A DNA stretch of 64,000 nucleotides from Tetrahymena thermophila SB210 (GCF_000189635.1 NW_002476204.1:1-64000), one strand, 5' to 3'; shown: positions 38,443 through 51,680, counted from the stretch's first letter. A program made the numbers and translations. The notes: generated by a model from the letters alone, not told the origin.

Positions 38443-41400
38443 ATGAGTGATTATTAAAGCTATTAAACAGGAAATTTTAATTAATAAAAGTATGAAGGCT
38501 AATAGATGACATTTGAGGGTTATAAAAATATATAATTAGCAGCTGATAGTAAAATACCATAGTTTGGTAGATAAAGTGGTGATTATTCTAATGCAGCAGG
38601 ATAAACTTAATATGATTCTTTAAAAAGAGATCAAATTCATACTAATTAGGATTTTAACTAGTTATTGTAAAAGAGAGAATTAAGACAAGAGTCAACTGTT
38701 GAAGTGCTTAAAAAAGTAGATGATATTCTTAGAAATAGCCAAATTATGACTGGAAGCTCTAATTTAAATCAGCTCAAAACAGTTGAACCGTTCCAAACTG
38801 GCATCAATTCAAATTATTTAAATAATAACAATACCAGTTCAGGTGGTATTGGAAGTTCTGAATTGTAAAAGAGAGTAGATGATATCCTAAGAAATTCATA
38901 GCTAAGCCAAATTGATAAACTAAAAAACACAGCCTTTTCACCTTCACCAAGTGCAGGCGCTTTATCACATAATACTTTAAAGTAATAGAAAAGTGTGGAT
39001 GAAATTATTGCAGAAATAAAAACTAGGAATTCATAAGTAGGGGGATCTAATTTTATACAAAAGAATGCAAATTCAAATATTTCTATTCCAATAGGTTCTA
39101 ATTAATATATTAGCACCTCAAGGGATGTCTCTCCTATAGTAAATACAGGAGGAGGAGCAAGAACTGGAATCGCTAGTAATTCAATAGTAGGATAATTTAA
39201 TAGTTATGTGCCCTCTGGTAACACTCCAATAGGTGCAGCTCCACTCTCAGGAAATATATCCCCTAATAACAATGTTTAAGATATTTTACAGAGATATAAA
39301 AAGACACAAACTTTTACTTCTCAATTTTCAGAAAACTTTAGTATGGCTTAAGAAATACCATAATAAGGAATAAATCAATCTTAACACAAGACATTTGCAG
39401 AAGATGATACGATGAAGAATAACTTTAATGAGAATAGTGTTTTTGACATTAAACAATACAATTTAAGTAATAAAAACTTACTGAATAATGTCGAGTAAAA
39501 TGCAAATCTTTAAAAAGTTTTACCTTAAGGTTTTACCCCTAGACAATAATCACCTTTAGTTAACAACGCTGCTCCTATAATATCAGGCGTAAATTAACTT
39601 TAGTTAAATCATAATAATATATAAGATCAAAACAGAGATTTCTCTCCAAAAACTAATGGCATGAATTAATAATCTTCCACAAGTATACATTCATAAAATC
39701 CAGTCATTGAAGAACTTGTTAGAAAATACAGCTAAAAGTCTCTTTCATCATCATTTGTTTAGACTAACAACCCTTCTTCATTTTATAGATAGGCAAGTTA
39801 AGAAAGAGAAGCATCAAATAATCAGCAAAATAATAATCAATAATATAGTATGAAGTAGGATTTGTTTATATAGGGTAATTAAGAATACCAAGGTGAATAA
39901 TCCTCATCTCCCATACAATAGAGATCTGATAATGTCTCTGATTAGAAAAAATAATATAAGCAGCAATAATAGCAAGAAGAAAATGAAAGAAGAGTGCGTA
40001 GTAGTAATAAGAAAAAAAATCAAGAAGACTAAAATGAACATTCTTAAAAGGATACTCATAAGTAATAAAACTTCTATTTTTCTTAATAAAATATTTAATT
40101 TTTCTCTTCTTCAAATGAACATAAAAAATCTAAAAATGTTTATTTTCTAAATTAAACTACATATTAAATATAAAAAGAAAAGTCACAGTTTCAAAAGGTT
40201 AAAATAAAGAATCAATATATGTTGAAAATCAATAAGATGATCCTATCTAAGAACATGACAAAATAAAGATTCTCACTTCTTTTGTTCATCATTGCGCTTG
40301 GCTTCTTTAAAAGAATTACAGAAGATATATAGACAAGAAATTGTTAAGTTATCCTCATATTAAAAAAATTGTTGATGAAATAAAATTTTTGGAAGAAGAA
40401 AAATTACAATTCCCAGATGACATAGGTTTTAAATTTTGTTTTACCTTATTTTTATTTTTTAATTGCGAATATCTTTCTATCTGTTTTACATTTAAAAATG
40501 AAAAAAATTATTTTATCTAAATTTAAGAAACTCTATTTTAATTTTATTTTTATTATTGTTGCATTATTAGAACACGTTTAAAGATTAGAAGAAGAAATTT
40601 ATGAATAACAGTATCAATATGAAAATGCTGTTAAGTCGATAAAAAGAGTATGGGCTAAGCAATACTAGGATGTAAAATTTTATATTTTTAAAAGATAAAT
40701 ATTCAGTTGAAATTATTATTTGAAGAGAGTTAAAAAGCTCAAAGATCCTAAAAAGTAACAGTAACCTTAGTAATCAAATGTAAGATATAATGAAAAAAAA
40801 TAATTTAAATTTTATATTTTTATTGAAAATAATAAAAGAGAGAGAGCAGAAAGCAAGTTCATATAAATGAGGAAAAAGAATAGGAAAGAAGAATATCTAC
40901 ATAAAGAAGTAATTAGAGAATTAATACTGATGAATCATCAAAAGAAAGAAAGGAAATATAAACGGAAGCTTATTCTGAAAGAAAACATCTTTGGGAAGAT
41001 AAACCTATAACTGCTAAATCTCAAAAGAAAAATGAAGGATAAATTTCTTGGGATAATGCTTATCCTTAAGGTCATAAGTTAGATAATAGTCAGTTAGAAT
41101 TTATAGAATCTTAAAAGAAAAAGAATCATTAATCTAAATCAAATAATGTAAATGATAACCAATATGAATCTGAAAAAGAACGTAAAGATGCTTGGGATGA
41201 TATACCAATAGGAACTCATAAGAAAAAAGGGGAATAAAATTGGGAGGAATATCCTTCAAATAATTAAAATCCTATCAAATAAAAAGTTAAAAAAGAAGTT
41301 AAAAAGTAGGAAGTGGCAGTAGAAGAGAAAAATGATTAGTAAAAACCAAAGCAAGAGTCAAAAAAAACTAAAGAGTAAATTGAAAACCTCAAAAAAAGAA

Positions 41401-43007
41401 CAAAATATGATCCTAGAAAAGCAATTTAAGAGGCTAAACAAAAGAATTAGGCAGATAACTAAAACTCACCATAAAAAAATGACGCTGAGGAGTTTAAGGT
41501 AACAGATGTTTAAGAAAATAATAATGAAAATATTGAGTAAAAGAGTCCTCCTCAAAAGAAAAAGCCATTTTTGAAAAGAAAGTAAGCAACTAAAAAAACA
41601 TAACAAATATAGAACCATGAAGAAGATGAAGACATTTAAGTTCCTAACGAAGATGAGTCATAAGGTAAACAAATTGAAAGGGAACCTGTAAAGAGATCTC
41701 CAAAGCCAACTAAATAAGAAAATAATAAAAAGTAAAAAGAAGCAAATGAAATTGAAGAAGATCCAAATGCAGAATAATTTAGAGATGACTTAAATGATTT
41801 GGATAGACAGAAAAAAGATTTTTTGAAGAAAAAACCCAAAGAAATTAAATTTTAGAAGCTAAATTGGAAGAATGTAAAAAGTAGAACAGACACTGGTAGA
41901 TAAGAACTAGAATAAAGACAATAATATATGAAGTAATAGAAGATAACCTAGTAGGAAATAAAGGAAAAGTAAAATTAAATGAAGAAGAATTTAAAAAAAT
42001 AAGTTTAACCATATGACCATTATTATCCTGAGCTGAATTACATAGACGAAGATGAAGCATTTAATGATCCAAAATTTAGAGGAAATTAACTCAACATTTC
42101 TAATTCAAAGAATCCAAATACATACTATGATCATAACAATTAAAAATAAGTGACCTAGTAATAGTATCCAATAGCTCCAAAAGTATTTACTGAATATTTG
42201 CCCAATAAAGTTTAGCAGAAGGCCATTCACCAAGCTTCTCCACTTTAACCAACATAAGAGTAAAAATTTTAAGCTATATTTAACATTATCATATTTTGAA
42301 TTATATAATAAATAGGATAGTTATTAGGCCTTAAATGTTCTAAAATAAATAAAATGTAAATAACTAATAAGAAATAGATATGAATTTCATTGACTCTAAC
42401 CAAGAATAAGAACTTCAAGAGAGAGATCTTTAACTTCTTGAATTTTAGAAAAGACTTTAGAATTAATAAAATAATGGAAAATACAAAAGTAATTAATTAA
42501 TTAATTATTAAATTAAAATATGTTTGGAAAATATTTGTTAATTTTAAAAATAAAAATAAAATATTTTTAGATATGGGACATGATTTAGAAAAAATGAGAT
42601 AAAATAAAAGAGAAAGTATTTTGAACTAATAATAGTTGCCTTAGCAGCAACAACCTACATCTTAATAATTCATGCAGGATTATTAAAGGATGTCTAATCA
42701 ATTCACTGATGATCAAATAAGAGAAATGCAGCAGTCACAGTTCTAGTCATCATAAAATTAGCATAAACAAATTTTCTAATTTCCACAAAATTTCTTCAAA
42801 GGAGAAAACAAACAAGGTCAGTAAAATCGCTAGCCTATTAAATATGAGGATTATATTTTAAGCTAATAGAATCAAATGAACTCCAAGGTAAAATATTTTA
42901 AATTATGAAAAAATTAATAAATATTTATAATTATATAAATAAAGTCCTTATAAGAAATTATGCTTAAAAAGTAGCAATAATTTATGAAACTTGATGAGTT
43001 TTCTTGA
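38443..43007 (+). CDS. Large Gln-rich, charged protein with IQ-like motif and W-D-x-P-I repeats
   Basis: Start ATG at 38443 (MSDYQSYQTGNFNQQKYEGQ), TGA at 43005-43007, with at least five introns. Exon 1 is about 1.5 kb and encodes Asn/Ser/Gln-rich disordered sequence with three related short segments (KKVDDILRNSQ, KRVDDILRNSQ, KSVDEIIAEIKTRNSQ). Around 40,270-40,340 is an IQ-like helix, CAWLLQKNYRRYIDKKLL, a likely calmodulin/centrin site. A Lys/Glu/Gln-rich half follows, with two copies of a 30-residue unit (40,978-41,070 and 41,177-41,260) built as ER-K-x2-W-[ED]-D-x-PI, KK-x-G, W-[DE]-x2-YP, then ENLKKRTKYDPRKAIQEAKQ. The tail is Gln-rich and ends FMKLDEFS. Junctions after 42,230 keep phase, so the tail belongs to the same gene. 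A basal-body or cytoskeletal role is only a guess. Confidence 0.78.
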
Positions 43008-43198
43008 AAGATAAACTGAAAGATTTTATATGTGTAATATATTTTAAAAATTTAATTTGTTAGAAATCATTTGTTATTCTGTAAATATTTATTTTGTAAA
43101 AAAATATATAAAGTTTTGTCAAATAATTAAATATATTATAAAGTAACAATTAAAACAGGTTTACATGTATATATATATATAAATAATAAGTTCCTCAA

Positions 43199-45080
43199 TC
43201 ATAATTTAATTTCAAATGTATCTAAGTTAGCTAGATTCATTATTACAAAAGAATTACTAGCAGATAAAGCAGGGACACAAATTAATCTACATCTCTTTTT
43301 AGTGTTCTCTTCATATACCATTTTTGTTTCAAATTTAGGACTATTTCCACTAAAATAAACATGAGGAAGCTCATCTAAAATAAAAGGATCACTTTCATGG
43401 AATGGGAAACATCTATAACAAATATTTTAATTTAGTTAAATAAAGTAAAATAAAAAAATATTTTTACTATAAAGTATCAGGAGAAGTAGGTGAAATATGT
43501 CTCCATAGTAAATGTGATTATAGTATGTCTATATCCTAATCGCTGTAATTGCTATATTTTTTAATGTCAAGCATACTCTATCCTAAATATTTATAAATTA
43601 ATTTTGAATAAAAATTATTTTTTTTATGAAAATTTTAACACTTTTAGAATTTAATTAATGGATTTGTATAAAAAACTTAAATTTTATTATTTTATTTTCA
43701 AATGAAATTTGATGAAAATGCAAATATTACCTGATACACCTAATATTTAAATATTTTCTTATTCAAATTTATAAGGATTAGAAACAAGATTAAGTGTTGG
43801 AATAGATTTGGATGATGCAAAATAACACTTATTCAAGGATTGTTAAGGTAAAAATGCTTATGCAGGATCTTTATCTCCTGGCATAATATCTAAACAAACA
43901 TTTCCAGCAATTTCATTAATATTTTTATCTACATCATGCATCTTTTTAGCAATTTCTGCATAAAGTTATTTAAATTATTCCTGCATACGATATGAACCAA
44001 CTAAATTATAATCTAAATCTTTATTCTTTTCAATTAAGTTACCAGCCATTACAACTCTACAAACTCTTGACATTAACTTTTTTATATAATATTTGCATTT
44101 GAATATTTGCTGTAGTTAAATTAAGATATATATATACTGGTTTTAGATTTGTCAATCCAAATAGATGATTTTTAAGCTATATAAGAGTGTATCTATCAAC
44201 GTTTGGATCAATGTTTAAACCTGAAGTTAGTAGTATAAATTTGTGATCTTAATAGTTTTTGATATAATGAGAAAGATCATGGAAATTGTTGTTATTTTCT
44301 AAATGAGAGTCATCACCATAAGTCAAAGGAGCTGGTATTTTAAGGATATGTTCTTAATGAGGTAAATCACAACAATAAATCTCTTCAACTTCAAATACGT
44401 TAATTTCAGCTACTCTTTAAATACCCCTTATACCTACAACTAATCCTGAAGTTAAATTCTTCACATCAATTGTTTTTGGCTTGCTGATTGAGCTTTTAAA
44501 TTGTGTATTGTTGAATGCTAACTACATTCTACCTTTAATATTTTATTTTTATACAAATAAAATAATTGAAATGATAGAATTTTAATTTTATTACCTGTCT
44601 AGTCTTCCATATAAATTACGTCGTCATCAGCCATGTAGTTATCTAAATAATAAGGAATAAGTTTAAGCATTTTTTAAAAAAAACTTTCGTCAAGGGTAAA
44701 ATTTCTATGAATTTATCAATTTGCTAAATACCTCTTTATTATGAGACAGTAAGTACATTAGGTTTTAATTTCATATCCTTGTAAAGGGTTGCAATCACAA
44801 CTTAGTGTTCCCCTACTTTTATGTTTAATATTTTATCGCAAATAGGAATAGATTCTTCACTAAAATTTGACATAAAATATTCCTTAATCTAATCTAATCT
44901 TTTAAAGTATGTCTTCCAATATTGTATATCATATTTCTTTTAGCTATCTTTAAGGATGAATTATTCGCTTACGTTTTTATATCCTTAGCAATCTGGCCTA
45001 ACTAAATTTCCTGTTACACTAGATTTATATGTTGAAAGCAACTTTATAGTGTCAGCTTTTTTTGGTCTCTCTATTTCCAT
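43199..45080 (-). CDS. POLD2: DNA polymerase delta small (regulatory) subunit
   Basis: Start ATG at 45080 (MEIERPKKADTIKLLSTYKS), TGA at 43201-43199, several short introns, about 460 residues. It follows the family from end to end: an N-terminal segment QKKYDIQYWKTYFKRLDQIK, an OB-fold with TLYKDMKLKPNVL and DDDVIYMEDQTG, a phosphodiesterase-like domain (inactive in eukaryotic B subunits), then SGQNIDDIIRCSDYEDCLTL and [20 protein letters not shown], which match the hallmark [16 protein letters not shown] block, and PHVYFSGNSPKFETK near the C-terminus. The protein bridges the catalytic subunit to other Pol delta subunits in replication. Neighbouring minus-strand genes are metabolic, so no operon-like logic is implied. 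Identification is secure; exact intron edges were not all fixed. Confidence 0.94.
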
Positions 45081-45494
45081 TTTAATAGTTTTTTAGTGCA
45101 AAAAATTTATAAAAATTGTTAATGTGTAAAAGATATCAATTAAAGTAAACACTAATTTTATTAAATAATATAAATAAGCCGCCAAAGGATTCTAATTAAC
45201 CCTCCCTCCTAAATAAAAAATAATTAAATTGTAGAAGTTTTGATTAACCTAAAAAATTGATAATATAAATTTAATTCAAATAAAAATGGTAAATTTTAAT
45301 AAAAATCGACTTTATATTTAATAAATGTTATATATACACATACTTTTAATTTATGTTTGTTTGATAATATTATAAAATTTATTTATTTATTTATTTATTT
45401 TTTTATTACTTTGTTTGTTGTTTGTTTACTTATTGTTATGGTTTCATATAATTTTTGAAAATTTATTAAATAACTTAGTTTTTTTATTCTTTTT
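45081..45494. other. Spacer between POLD2 start and HMG-CoA reductase stop
   Basis: About 410 bp of AT-rich DNA containing TTTA/TTTG simple repeats (45,378-45,430). It must hold the POLD2 promoter and the reductase 3' end. Nothing specific is seen. Confidence 0.55.
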
Positions 45495-48400
45495 TCAAAG
45501 TTTTGGAGTAACCAATTATTTTTGATCGAAGTTGTAATATGAGTGAATCACTTCTGATGTTATTTCGCACAAAGTTTTTAATTTATTGTCTAGCAAAGAT
45601 TGCAAATCTTACTTTTTCTATTTGAGAATTTTAGTTATATATTATATGAAAGCTTTACGATTTTCTATTGCTTCCCCTTGACTAAATAAGTTGTTTTAAA
45701 TGAGCCAGTATGAATAAAGATTTATTTCATCTAGACTTGGCTTCCACTTTTACACATCATGAATCATAGTGATTTCTAACTCATAAACCTAACCTAGTCT
45801 ATAAATGACATTCATTATGTTTGGATTGATGGAATTAGGATTTAAGTCCACACAATCGCAAAGGAGCATCATAGTTGAGCATAAGCGCTTTTGGCGATTT
45901 TCAATAAATTTCTCTATATTCAAATTTTTAGTCTGGGTGGTTCCTTATACCTACTTCCATAAATTGTAAGCTTAGATCTGGCTTTCAATGATGTTAAAGA
46001 GTTCTTTCATTAAATGGTTTTCTAAATATTCATCAGCAATATGAGCTCTGTCATTATTGTACTTAAAAATACGAATGCACTCACTTAATAAATTCAATCC
46101 AAATATTAAAGCGAGCTACTTGACTTTTTCTTACTCGCTTAAACCTATTTTAGATTATTTTTTTGCAGAAATTAAGCTTTCAACGTTGATGTTTTTCATG
46201 TTCTTATTATTGTTCTTGAAGAAGTAAATTAATTCTTAAATAACAAAGGAGGAACACTCAAAATCCAATTGTATCAAGCTACTAGTTAATAAATTAATAA
46301 TGATGGTAATAAGTTTTAATCTGTAAACTTATTTAGAAGTAGGTAGATTTTTATTTGAATTTTCACTGTTCTTTTTATTTAGTTTGAATCTAACAATCTC
46401 AAGTGCTGAGAAAATTTAGCGAAGCCATTCATTTCCTTTAGGTCCAAAGAGAAGGTCTTGAATATTCTTATTTATTGTGTTTTAATTTTTATTGTTTTGG
46501 TTTCCATTAGAATTTGAAGAAGGCTCGATTGAAAGATGAATAGGTTATTTATCGAAATCAAGGCACTCAATAGCAACGTGAAGAGTGATGGGTTCTTCGA
46601 GAAATTCATTATCAAGCTCAACATAAAATGTGCTTAATGGAGTGTGCTTTTGAATTTCACTCACATTTTACTCCCTAACTTGCTCAAACATATCATGTGC
46701 TTCGAGGTATGCCTTTGCTGTATCAACATTTATTTTACCACGAGATTTCATAAAGCGAGTAGCTTCTTCGACGAGATGGGTAGGTACTCCACCAGCTAAA
46801 GCAATATTTCTAGCATGGAGATTCATATGTCCTTTTTAAATTCCTTCTACAGCAAGAGCACGCAAAGCACCAAAATTTTAGCAAAGACCGACAGTAGCAA
46901 TTATTTCAGATAATTATTATGCATTAGGGAATCCAAGAAGTTAAAGATTATTATGATATAGTGGATTAGCGCTTAAAACACCTCCTTAAGATCCAACAGA
47001 TATAGGCACTTCTATCATACCTCTGAGTACTAGTTCACCTTAGAAGTTAGGGCGCTTACTTCTTATAATTTCGTAGTGTGTGAGTGGTTGATATCCAGCT
47101 TTTTTATTATTAATACTGGCATAAGTGTGGCAAGAGCTTTCAATAGATCTCCAGTCTTATCCTGTAGCAATTGCTACTGCATCCATTCCATTAAATATAC
47201 CTTTATTATGAGTAGATGCACGGTATGGATCAAGCTAAGCAAAGCGATATCCTTCTATGATTCTTTTAGCAACATCTTCACCGCTTGCATCTTTCCAAGA
47301 TAATTTTGAAATAGGAATTTCAAATTCAGAAACAGCACGACGTTCAGTGCATAAGTTAGATAAAATTTTTAATCCTGCTCTGCCTCCTGTAATTTACTCA
47401 ATTAATGGTGCAGTATATTCTACGATAGTATTTACAATATTTGCACCCATAGCATCGCATACATTAATATGTAAATCTACAACTACCATTTCATCTACTT
47501 GATACTCACCAGTTGATTTCAATTTTTTATCTGTTGCATTTAAGATTTTAACCTTTTATGTTAAATAAAAATATTAAAAAAACCTTTAGCATAAAGTCTT
47601 TAAAAGCTAAATTTAATTTATGATAAGTAATAAATATACTTTAAGATCCTTAACACCTCCTCCTCTGTTGACCATTGTTTAACAAATTTCATTTGCGTAA
47701 GAAATAATCTTCTCTTTATTTTAATCTAATTTGTATTAAACCTAGAGAGGATCAACTTAAAGAAGTTAGATTTAGCCGATCATAATTGGGCGAGTTGAAT
47801 AAGTCGAAAATCCGCTTCCATTTTCATCAATAAATTTAGCAGATGAGGATGCAGCAGCGATAACAGAGGGTTCTTCAATAGCCATAGGAATATTGAGATA
47901 TTTATCATTTATCTTAAAGTTTAAAGCAAGACCAATTGGGAGGGAAATCTTACCTATGCAATTCTCGACCATTAAATCAGCTCTTTATAAGGTAAGTCCG
48001 CCATCTTCGAATTTTTAAGTGTCAATTTTAGGCTCAACTATTTTAGTAAAATTAAAAAATTAATAATAGCTAAAAATAATTGAGTTTGTTTGATTGATTG
48101 ATTGATTGATTAATTGATTGATTGAAAATACTTGGTTTAATAATTATGATGGATGAAAAATAAAATTGATTTAATCTTTATTTAATAGCAAGTGTAAATT
48201 AATTTTATTGTATCAATTAAATATTTAATCTAGATAAAATAAGTTATTGTCAAAAAAACTGATCTTGTTTGATAACTAATTAACTAACATTTTCTAAAAA
48301 GAAGATGAAGAAAATAATAAATAAAAGAATTAACAAAATTAATTATTAATTGAATTAAATTAAATTAAATTGCCTATTTAATAAAACAAAAGAATAATAG

Positions 48401-48606
48401 AGTGTTTGGTTACATATTAGGAATATAATTTAAATTTAATCCTATTAGGCAGTACACTATTTCATTCATCTCTTTCTTAAGTTAGAATTATTATGATAAA
48501 TGCTTCTGTGTTCAAATAAACTTTTGATTAGCTTATTTTTAAATGAAGTTATTTATTAAAGTCTCTTTTTTTTTTAGTATTGACTTATGGGTTTAGAAAA
48601 TGTCAT
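45495..48606 (-). CDS. HMG-CoA reductase, class II type, with a long C-terminal extension
   Basis: Exons: 47552-45495 and 48037-47640 are clear; a first exon 48606-48522 (MTFSKPISQYQKKKRLQQIT) is tentative and uses a GTTTAT donor. About 846 residues. The first ~445 form a soluble class II reductase: ADLMVENCIGKISLPIGLAL, MAIEEPSVIAAAS (catalytic Glu), DAMGANIVNT, ITGG, ASTHNKGIFNGMD (Lys), ATGQDWRS (Asp) and EGIQKGHMNLHARN (His). With the tentative start, the Glu falls near residue 84, matching Glu83 of the Pseudomonas mevalonii enzyme. No transmembrane or sterol-sensing segment exists, unlike the usual eukaryotic class I enzyme. From about 446 to the end runs a ~400-residue helical region (for example LQSLLDNKLKTLCEITSEVI) in the same open frame, which I cannot assign. 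It makes mevalonate; the synthase gene lies directly upstream. Confidence 0.93.
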
Positions 48607-48867
48607 TATGGATGAAGTGCGAATGAATGCTGCTGCTATAGGATAAGATTGATAATAAACAATATGGTCAATAATTCTTAAGTATGGGGGTTTTATATAA
48701 AAATTAGATTATTTATCATTTATTTGATTGATGCCTTTTTATTTTAAATATTTATCTATCTACATTCTTAAGTTTATATGCTAATGTACTATGTGAGTTT
48801 TTCTTTATTTTAATAAATTTGCTTAATAAATAAGATTAAATGAAGGGATGAACAAATATCAATATCC

Positions 48868-51680
48868 TCATAAGCTGGGTTAAACCAATTATGTATTTAT
48901 GATAAATTGTTAATTATTAGATATTTCACCTTTCTAAATTTAATCAAGTCTTTCTTTCAAAGTCTTCTTGTAAAATCCTGACCAAATTTTTTAGTTCAGA
49001 TTTTTTTCTTGAGAATGAGAGCGCTTTCTACTTGCTCCTGCTTTCAAATCTTTGTTTAAAGATGAAGAACTTCCTTTGTTAACAATTTAATTTTTGATTT
49101 GAACAAGTCTATCGTTCAAACGAGCCTTTTATTCATTGAAACTGATGTCATCAATAATTACTACTTTGTTCATATCAATGAGATTGGTTGAACTGCAATT
49201 GTTTTTACTAACTTAGTTTGACTTCACAAAAGTTGTTTACTCCTAATATCTTTCATATTAACGTCTCCACATTTTATCTACTGAGCTTAAGAAAAATACT
49301 CCTTCACCTAACCTTTCAAAGTTTACCTTTTTAATTAATTATTTTTAGAAAAATTAAAAACATATTTTCTAAATTATTAGCTAAGCTTTTTAATTAAAGA
49401 TTGCCAATTCAAATAAATTAAATTCATCTAAATAGAATTCATCAATATATGAAATATCTTTCTATTTGATTAACCACACAAAAATATAGATTTAATTAAT
49501 TTATTGAAAAATAAATAAACATTTATCTTCTACTGTATCAAAATATTCAAAGATTGGTTCGTAAGTAATGTTTTGGTGTGTCAATGAAATTTAGTTAAAA
49601 TTGTTCTTTAAAAATTTTTACTTTTGGGTTTGAAGGAAGAAAACCAAATGCTTTTTCTCTTTCAGCCATTATTTAATCATATTCCTGAATGGGGATTTTT
49701 ATTCTCTAAGAAAGTCTTTCTTTAAGGTTAATAACAGACTTAATGAATGAGTAATCTTCACCAACCCTCAAGAAGAACATGGAAGATGCTAATCCAGACC
49801 CATAAGAAAACATCAAAATTCTTTTATTCTAAAATAAATAATTTTATTTTTCAACATTAAAACGAAATTATTTAAAACAATTCTTTCATATAAATCAATA
49901 AAAATATTTAAAAGATAATTTAAATATCTTACTCTGAGGTCTATATTATCATCACTGATAAGTGAGCATAGTCCAGCATATAAAGATCCTGTGTAAATAT
50001 TGCCCAAATTCTCTCCCATTAATAAGCTTGGCTTTACTTTTTGATTCCAGGTTTAAGATGAAAGCTTGGAAAGCTTTTCTGTTACTTCTTTGCTATTGTA
50101 ATCACTATTTTTTAATGTGAGATAATCTTCTTCAGAAATTTTAACTTCTTTATTATATCCACTCCTTTTTTGATAAATTTTATTTTGAATTTTTTTATTT
50201 TCAAATGAGATTAACTTACAATACATCATTATAAAACAAACGAACAAATGCTTTCTAAACCATTTTTGCAAAAGGAGCATGGAAACAACCATAATCCACA
50301 TCTTAAAGGGAGAAAGGACGAAGGTTGGCAACTGCATATTTTTAATTCAATGTCTTAAAGTTGTTATCAATAGCTCCTAAGTAAGTATTTATTGATAGAT
50401 GGCCATCAACAGTTGGGAATTCTGAGCCTAATTTGAAATTAAAAAAAAAATTTAAATTATTTTATTTAGATTCATAAAATAAATGTTGAATTTCATTGGT
50501 TTTAATTGTTGCTTTTAAATTTTTAATTTGAGGTATTTTTGATATCTGCTATCTTTACCATAGAAATTTCTAATTGAATACGAATTAAATTAATAATTTT
50601 ATTAAATTGTTTAATCGAAAAGTAAACAAATTAATTTGATTAAACAATTTTCTTACGAGGATCAGGTTTATAAAAATCATATGCATGATCTATAAAGGTG
50701 CTTCTGATAGGTTCTACAATGATTGGAGCATTAGGGCCTATAATCATGCAAATAGCACCAGCTCCGCCTATTTAAATAAAATATAAATATTTATTATTTT
50801 GTTACTTAACTTAATTTTAAGATATATACCTGTGGGACGAGCAGGACCTTTCTTATAGACTGCGACATCGACTGTGACAACACAGCCTAGTCTCTTACCA
50901 TCATAAGCTGAAGATTCTACCCAAGCAAGTGTATTAAAAAGAGCAGCGGTACCTCCATAGCATGCATTAATAGTAGTTATACCTTCAATATCATGATTGC
51001 CATACTTGTTAAACAACTGCATTAACACTGTCTTAGTTGATTTTGATTTATCTATGAGAGTTTCTGTACCAACTTCAAGTCTACCTATCATTCTAGGGTC
51101 GATTTTGTATTTTTCCAATGTGTTTTAAACCACTATTAATAATTTGTTTATATTTAGCAAAGATTAAACTTTAAATATTTAAATATATATATGCTTGTAA
51201 TTACCTGTAAGGGCTAATGAATTTACATCTTCGTAAGGTTCAACAAATGACATGCACTTCTATCCAAGACCGATTGTGTATTTTCCTTTAGAAACACCAT
51301 CGAATTGTTCTATTTAGTAATGATTAAAATGTTCGAAAAGTTTAAAGAGAAAAATTAGTATAAATTTTGAAAGCTTAAAAATTAAATCACTATTTTTATA
51401 ATTAGTGAAATAGAATCGATTAAACTATATTATCTCATATTTAATGGCTTTAAAATGATGAAAAATATTAAGGAAATCTCAATTTTTTCATAAAAGTTAA
51501 AAGCTTGATTTATCTTATTGTTTTAATTGCTCCTTAAAAATATAGCTTAAAGAGTATGAAAACAGAAACCTATAGAATTTAGAAATAATAAAAATGAAAT
51601 ATACCTAGTTCTTCTTGGGAAATGAAAGTCTTTGGGAAATATGTTTCAATGGCGTGAATGCCAACGTTTTAAGGACGCAT
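48868..51680 (-). CDS. Hydroxymethylglutaryl-CoA synthase
   Basis: Start ATG at 51680 ([20 protein letters not shown]), TGA at 48870-48868, several introns; exon 1 is 51680-51605. Family landmarks in order: [42 protein letters not shown] with the acyl-accepting Cys codon at 50962-50960 (about residue 127; human Cys129), [83 protein letters not shown] and [14 protein letters not shown]. It condenses acetyl-CoA with acetoacetyl-CoA. A tail of about 100 residues after the family's usual end is polar and basic ([15 protein letters not shown]). No mitochondrial presequence is seen, so the cytosolic mevalonate role fits. The class II reductase gene follows about 260 bp downstream on the same strand. 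Confidence 0.95.

Noticed and set aside
47076-47502. Two plus-strand frames of 75 and 81 residues
   Set aside because: Antisense shadows of the HMG-CoA reductase exon.
48093-48125. GATT tandem tract as a regulatory element
   Set aside because: Simple repeats of this kind (GATT, AAAT, TTTA, AATT) recur in many spacers of the window and carry no specific signal.
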